A stretch of DNA of 17,824 nucleotides from an uncultured Clostridium sp. (GTDB taxonomy: Bacteria; Bacillota; Clostridia; Lachnospirales; Lachnospiraceae): positions 1 to 17,824 of the forward strand of contig UQTA01000063.1 of assembly GCA_900543885.1 (NCBI GenBank), given 5' to 3'. The position numbers and the translations under genes were made by a program. Positions within the stretch are counted from its first letter, which is position 1. Every line of letters begins with the position of its first letter. The notes beneath the pieces are model-generated. The model did not search any database. It was not told the origin of the DNA and saw nothing but the letters and a program-made list of their open reading frames with translations. Positions 15,988-17,824 of the stretch are shown piece after piece.

Positions 15988-16265
15988 GTGAGGATAGCAT
16001 TTTCTACACATCGGGCCGCATAAGTGGCCAGTCTGGATCCTTTATCTGCATCAAAAGTATTCACTGCTTTGATCAGCCCGATGGTCCCGGCCGAAAGCAG
16101 ATCCTCTGTATCATAGTCCGGACATTGATACTTTTTTACCACATGGGCTACCAGACGCATGTTGTGTTCGATCAGCATATTTCTGGCGGTCTGGTCGCCT
16201 TCTTTGCAGCGTTTCAGATACAGCTTTTCTTCTCCGTGGGATAGTGGTTTTGGAAAAGTTTTCAA
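15930..16265 (-). CDS. sigK: RNA polymerase sigma-K, 5' half (separated by an intervening element)
   Basis: N-terminal half of sigma-K, equivalent to spoIVCB of B. subtilis. Native codons run from 16265 to 15999 (89 residues): FPKPLSHGEEKLYLKR, ARNMLIEHNMRLVAHVVKKY (region 2.1), DTEDLLSAGTIGLIKAVNTF (2.2) and GSRLATYAARCVEN (2.4, which reads the -10). It then runs 22 codons into the element (AILTQKHD...) before a TGA. The start is TTG at 16265 with GGGGTGG six bases upstream. The same frame has a TAA eight codons before the TTG and no ATG between, so there is no room for the roughly 20-residue pro-sequence of Bacillus pro-sigma-K. Joined to the 3' half it gives 217 residues. Confidence 0.94.
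   Translation of the reverse strand: MKTFPKPLSHGEEKLYLKRCKEGDQTARNMLIEHNMRLVAHVVKKYQCPDYDTEDLLSAGTIGLIKAVNTFDADKGSRLATYAARCVENAILTQKHDQIVGNSGFRVGNGN
15988..16002. repeat. Element-chromosome junction next to sigK 5' half (att site)
   Basis: Plus strand arm GTGAGGATAGC (15988-15998) followed by ATTT (15999-16002; AAAT on the coding strand). The arm is the exact inverted copy of 10362-10372. The shared core lies in the same orientation as at the other junction, so recombination would excise rather than invert. Confidence 0.85.
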
Positions 16266-16294
16266 AAAAAGCCACCCCGCATATTCTTATTTAC

Positions 16295-16322
16295 ATATTA
16301 TGCAAAGGCGGCTTGCCCGGTG
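16295..16322 (-). promoter_or_regulatory. Candidate sigma-K/sigma-E-type promoter of sigK
   Basis: Minus strand CACC (16322-16319), 16-base spacer, CATAATATG (16302-16294). This fits the Bacillus sigma-K pattern mACm-N16-CATAnnnTA with one mismatch, and CATA also starts sigma-E -10 elements. Transcription would start about 22 bases before the TTG, leaving room for the GGGGTGG Shine-Dalgarno. No good sigma-E -35 is seen. Confidence 0.4.
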
Positions 16323-16354
16323 CTATTCCCATAAACAGCAGCCGGCAAACCGCC
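16307..16354. terminator. Long hairpin between the kinase remnant and sigK
   Basis: Arms GGCGGCTTGCCCGGTGCT (16307-16324) and AGCAGCCGGCAAACCGCC (16337-16354) pair at 15 of 18 positions around a 12-base loop. The T run is short on both strands (TTT going left, TATTTT going right), so it may be a weak terminator of the former kinase gene. It overlaps the -35 of the sigK promoter candidate. Confidence 0.55.
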
Positions 16355-16373
16355 TATTTTCAGCATGACCTTT

Positions 16374-16943
16374 TTATCTGTAAACATCCCGCAAGGTTTT
16401 TTCCAGCACCGCCATATCAATCGGCTTTGATACATGAGCATCCATCCCGGCTGCAAGACTGTGCTGTACATCATCTGAAAAAGCATTGGCAGTCATAGCA
16501 ATAATAGGAATGGTACGTCCCAAAGGATTTGCACTGTTTCAAATGGCCTGTGCAGCTTCATATCCATTCATATGAGGCATCTGGATATCCATAAGAATCG
16601 CATCTTATTCTCCTGGTTTTACATTTTCAAAAGCTTTTACGATCTCTTCTCCGTCTGGACAGATTGTACAGGAAGCCCCATACAGGTTCAAAATACCTTC
16701 TAGTATTTCAGCATTTAAGCTATTATCTTCCGCACAGAGGAATTTCATTCCATTTAAAACAGATAAGCCATCTGTTTCAGGTGCTGCATCGCTGCGGACT
16801 CTGGCAATGGCAGTTTCCAGATTCGACAGGAAAAACGGACGTGGTATCAGCCCATCTATATTGCACTGCGTCAGTGTTTCCTGAACCATATCACGTTGGG
16901 CAAAATCAACACAGAAAACAAGAAGAGCATCTTCTGCCAGCTT
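16374..16943 (-). pseudogene. Remnant of a hybrid sensor histidine kinase (receiver-domain end)
   Basis: A single frame from 16943 to the TAA at 16374 encodes the tail of a hybrid kinase. First is the end of a degenerate receiver (LAEDALLVFCVDFAQRDMV, PFFLSNLETAI). A true receiver follows: KFLCAEDNSLNAEILEGIL, ILMDIQMPHMNGYEAAQ with the phospho-acceptor aspartate, IPIIAMTANAFSDDV and MDAHVSKPID. Two stops interrupt it: TAA directly before DAILMDIQMP (a tyrosine codon in relatives) and TGA before NSANPLGR (probably from CGA). The sensor, dimerisation and ATPase domains are absent; the frame is closed by a TAA next to the neighbouring gene's end. It is a dead fragment left by a large deletion. 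Confidence 0.88.
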
Positions 16944-16952
16944 TTAATTATT

Positions 16953-17824
16953 TTATTCTTCCGTATCGTCATGCTTTTCCCTCACGGTAAATAACGTGCT
17001 GTCTTTATAATTGTCTATACTGTGATCATACGCCATAGTCTCATAATCTAAGACCTGCTTCCTGTTTGGATTATCTTCTGATTCTGCCTCTGACCAGGAC
17101 TGATAATTTCCTTCTTTATCATAAAATCCCAGGAAGTGAAGAACCGGATAAGTCTGGGACATATTAAGAAGGAACTGGTTGTATAAAGGCATATCAAGAC
17201 CTGCCAGCTTCAGTACATAGGAAGACAGATACACTGCTCCCAGCTTTCCCATGTCTTTGGATGGCTGATCATAATTGGTCCAGATAACAAATGGGGTCTC
17301 GTACCACATCAGTCGGTCCTTTACAGGTACTTCGCTGCTTGGAGTTCCATATATTTCATCAAAAAATTCATCTTCCACACTTGGCTGATGATCACCGAAC
17401 ATCACGATCATAGTCGGTTCGTCACTGTGACTGAAATAATCCAACAGATAAGCAAACGCATCATCTGAGCGCTTTACCAAAGACAGATACTGATCTGCTT
17501 TTGGATATTTTCCTTCCATATCACCAGTCAGCCACACAGTCTGATCAAACTCATCAAAAGTCCCCTCATAGCCACCATGGTTCTGCATGGTAACATTAAA
17601 TAAAAACAGTTTTTCCTGGGGATCTTCTTTTTCTTCTACTACCTGGATCAGTTTTTCAAAATCTCCCTGATCACTGGTATAATAACGCAGCTGCTCACTG
17701 CCCTTAAAATATTCCCCATCTAAGAACTCATCAAATCCCATATTGGCATAACAGGCATTCCTGTTCCAGTTTTCTCCTGGATATGGGTGCATAGCTACAG
17801 TGCGGTATCCCTGGTCTTTCATGG
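16953..17824 (-). CDS. LTA synthase/sulfatase-family membrane protein, C-terminal part (5' end outside window)
   Basis: About 290 residues of the extracellular catalytic domain of an LtaS/MdoB-type alkaline-phosphatase-superfamily protein, which moves glycerol-phosphate or phosphoethanolamine groups onto lipid-linked polymers. Visible are GYRTVAMHPYPGENWNRN, GFDEFLDGEYF, LFLFNVTMQNHGGYEG, MIVMFGDHQPSVEDEF (metal-binding aspartate and histidine) and YETPFVIWTNY. The transmembrane half and the catalytic threonine should lie beyond 17824. The methionine at 17822 is internal, not the start: no Shine-Dalgarno can be seen and the fold is incomplete. The gene ends nine bases before the kinase remnant frame. 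Confidence 0.88.
   Translation of the reverse strand, partial: MKDQGYRTVAMHPYPGENWNRNACYANMGFDEFLDGEYFKGSEQLRYYTSDQGDFEKLIQVVEEKEDPQEKLFLFNVTMQNHGGYEGTFDEFDQTVWLTGDMEGKYPKADQYLSLVKRSDDAFAYLLDYFSHSDEPTMIVMFGDHQPSVEDEFFDEIYGTPSSEVPVKDRLMWYETPFVIWTNYDQPSKDMGKLGAVYLSSYVLKLAGLDMPLYNQFLLNMSQTYPVLHFLGFYDKEGNYQSWSEAESEDNPNRKQVLDYETMAYDHSIDNYKDSTLFTVREKHDDTEE

Larger units (their letters stand above)
10358..15998 (-). mobile_element. Skin-like sigK intervening element, 5,641 bp
   Basis: DNA between the two halves of sigK. Coding-strand junctions are GAAAATG at the 5' half and GCAAATG at the 3' half, sharing AAATG. Deleting one core copy and everything between joins GAA AAT to GAG ATC CTT in frame, restoring ENEILM, which matches sigma-K proteins at this point. 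Circularisation would bring together GTGAGGATAGC and GCTATCCTCAC around AAAT, a perfect 11-bp-arm palindrome as expected of a serine-integrase attP. Contents are a large serine recombinase, a small divergent ORF, GtrA-like and GH3 genes, and a decayed LysR gene. Known skin elements (about 48 kb in B. subtilis, about 15 kb in C. difficile) are prophage-like and much larger. This one has no recognisable phage genes. Confidence 0.92.

Noticed and set aside
10362..15998. The 11-bp arms are inverted relative to each other, suggesting an invertible rather than excisable segment.
   Set aside because: The shared core AAATG is in direct orientation and both sigK halves lie on the same strand; rejoining by deletion restores the gene, whereas inversion would not. 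The inverted arms are explained as the two halves of attP.
16298..16486. A 62-codon minus-strand ORF over the kinase remnant.
   Set aside because: It is a shadow in another frame of the receiver-domain pseudogene and crosses the hairpin at 16307-16354.
1..17824. CRISPR arrays, tRNA or rRNA genes, T-box or other riboswitches.
   Set aside because: No regularly spaced direct repeats, cloverleaf-like segments or recognisable riboswitch cores were seen on either strand by eye.

Overview
The window reads as a chromosomal segment from a spore-forming, Gram-positive gut clostridium, most likely Lachnospiraceae. This is inferred from the gene order codY / topA / dprA / comM, purine-rich Shine-Dalgarno sites (AGGAGG), sigma-A promoters of the TTGTTA-N17-TATACT kind, a sporulation sigma-K gene, and moderately low G+C. 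Almost every gene lies on the minus strand, so transcription runs from high to low coordinates.

Region 1 (1-8830) is a DNA-processing block. In transcription order it holds a radical SAM DNA-repair/modification protein and its usual small partner, comM (YifB), dprA, topA and the start-proximal part of codY, which runs off the left edge. The radical SAM promoter is flanked by two LexA-like boxes, so the pair is probably SOS controlled. Two inverted copies of a structured dispersed repeat lie at 3121-3265 and 6220-6306. The second copy supplies the last codons of the gene it touches.

Region 2 (8834-9950) is galE with its own promoter, a palindrome just downstream of that promoter, and a terminator.

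Region 3 (9971-16265) is the centrepiece. The mother-cell sigma factor gene sigK is split into a 3' half (9971-10357) and a 5' half (15999-16265) by a 5,641-bp skin-like element. The element encodes a large serine recombinase, a divergent 67-codon ORF with a strong Shine-Dalgarno and apparent AUU start (candidate recombination directionality factor), a coupled GH3 glycosidase-GtrA pair as cargo, and a decayed LysR regulator. The two junctions share AAATG. Joining them restores an uninterrupted 217-aa sigma-K with the conserved stretch around ENEILM. The circularised element would carry an attP of two perfect 11-bp arms around AAAT. No pro-sequence is possible upstream of sigK, so excision, not proteolysis, is likely to be the main switch, as known for Clostridioides difficile.

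Region 4 (16295-17824) holds a sporulation-type promoter candidate and hairpin upstream of sigK, a broken hybrid histidine kinase remnant, and the C-terminal part of an LTA-synthase/sulfatase-family protein running off the right edge.

All family names come from recognising motifs by eye; no database search was run.
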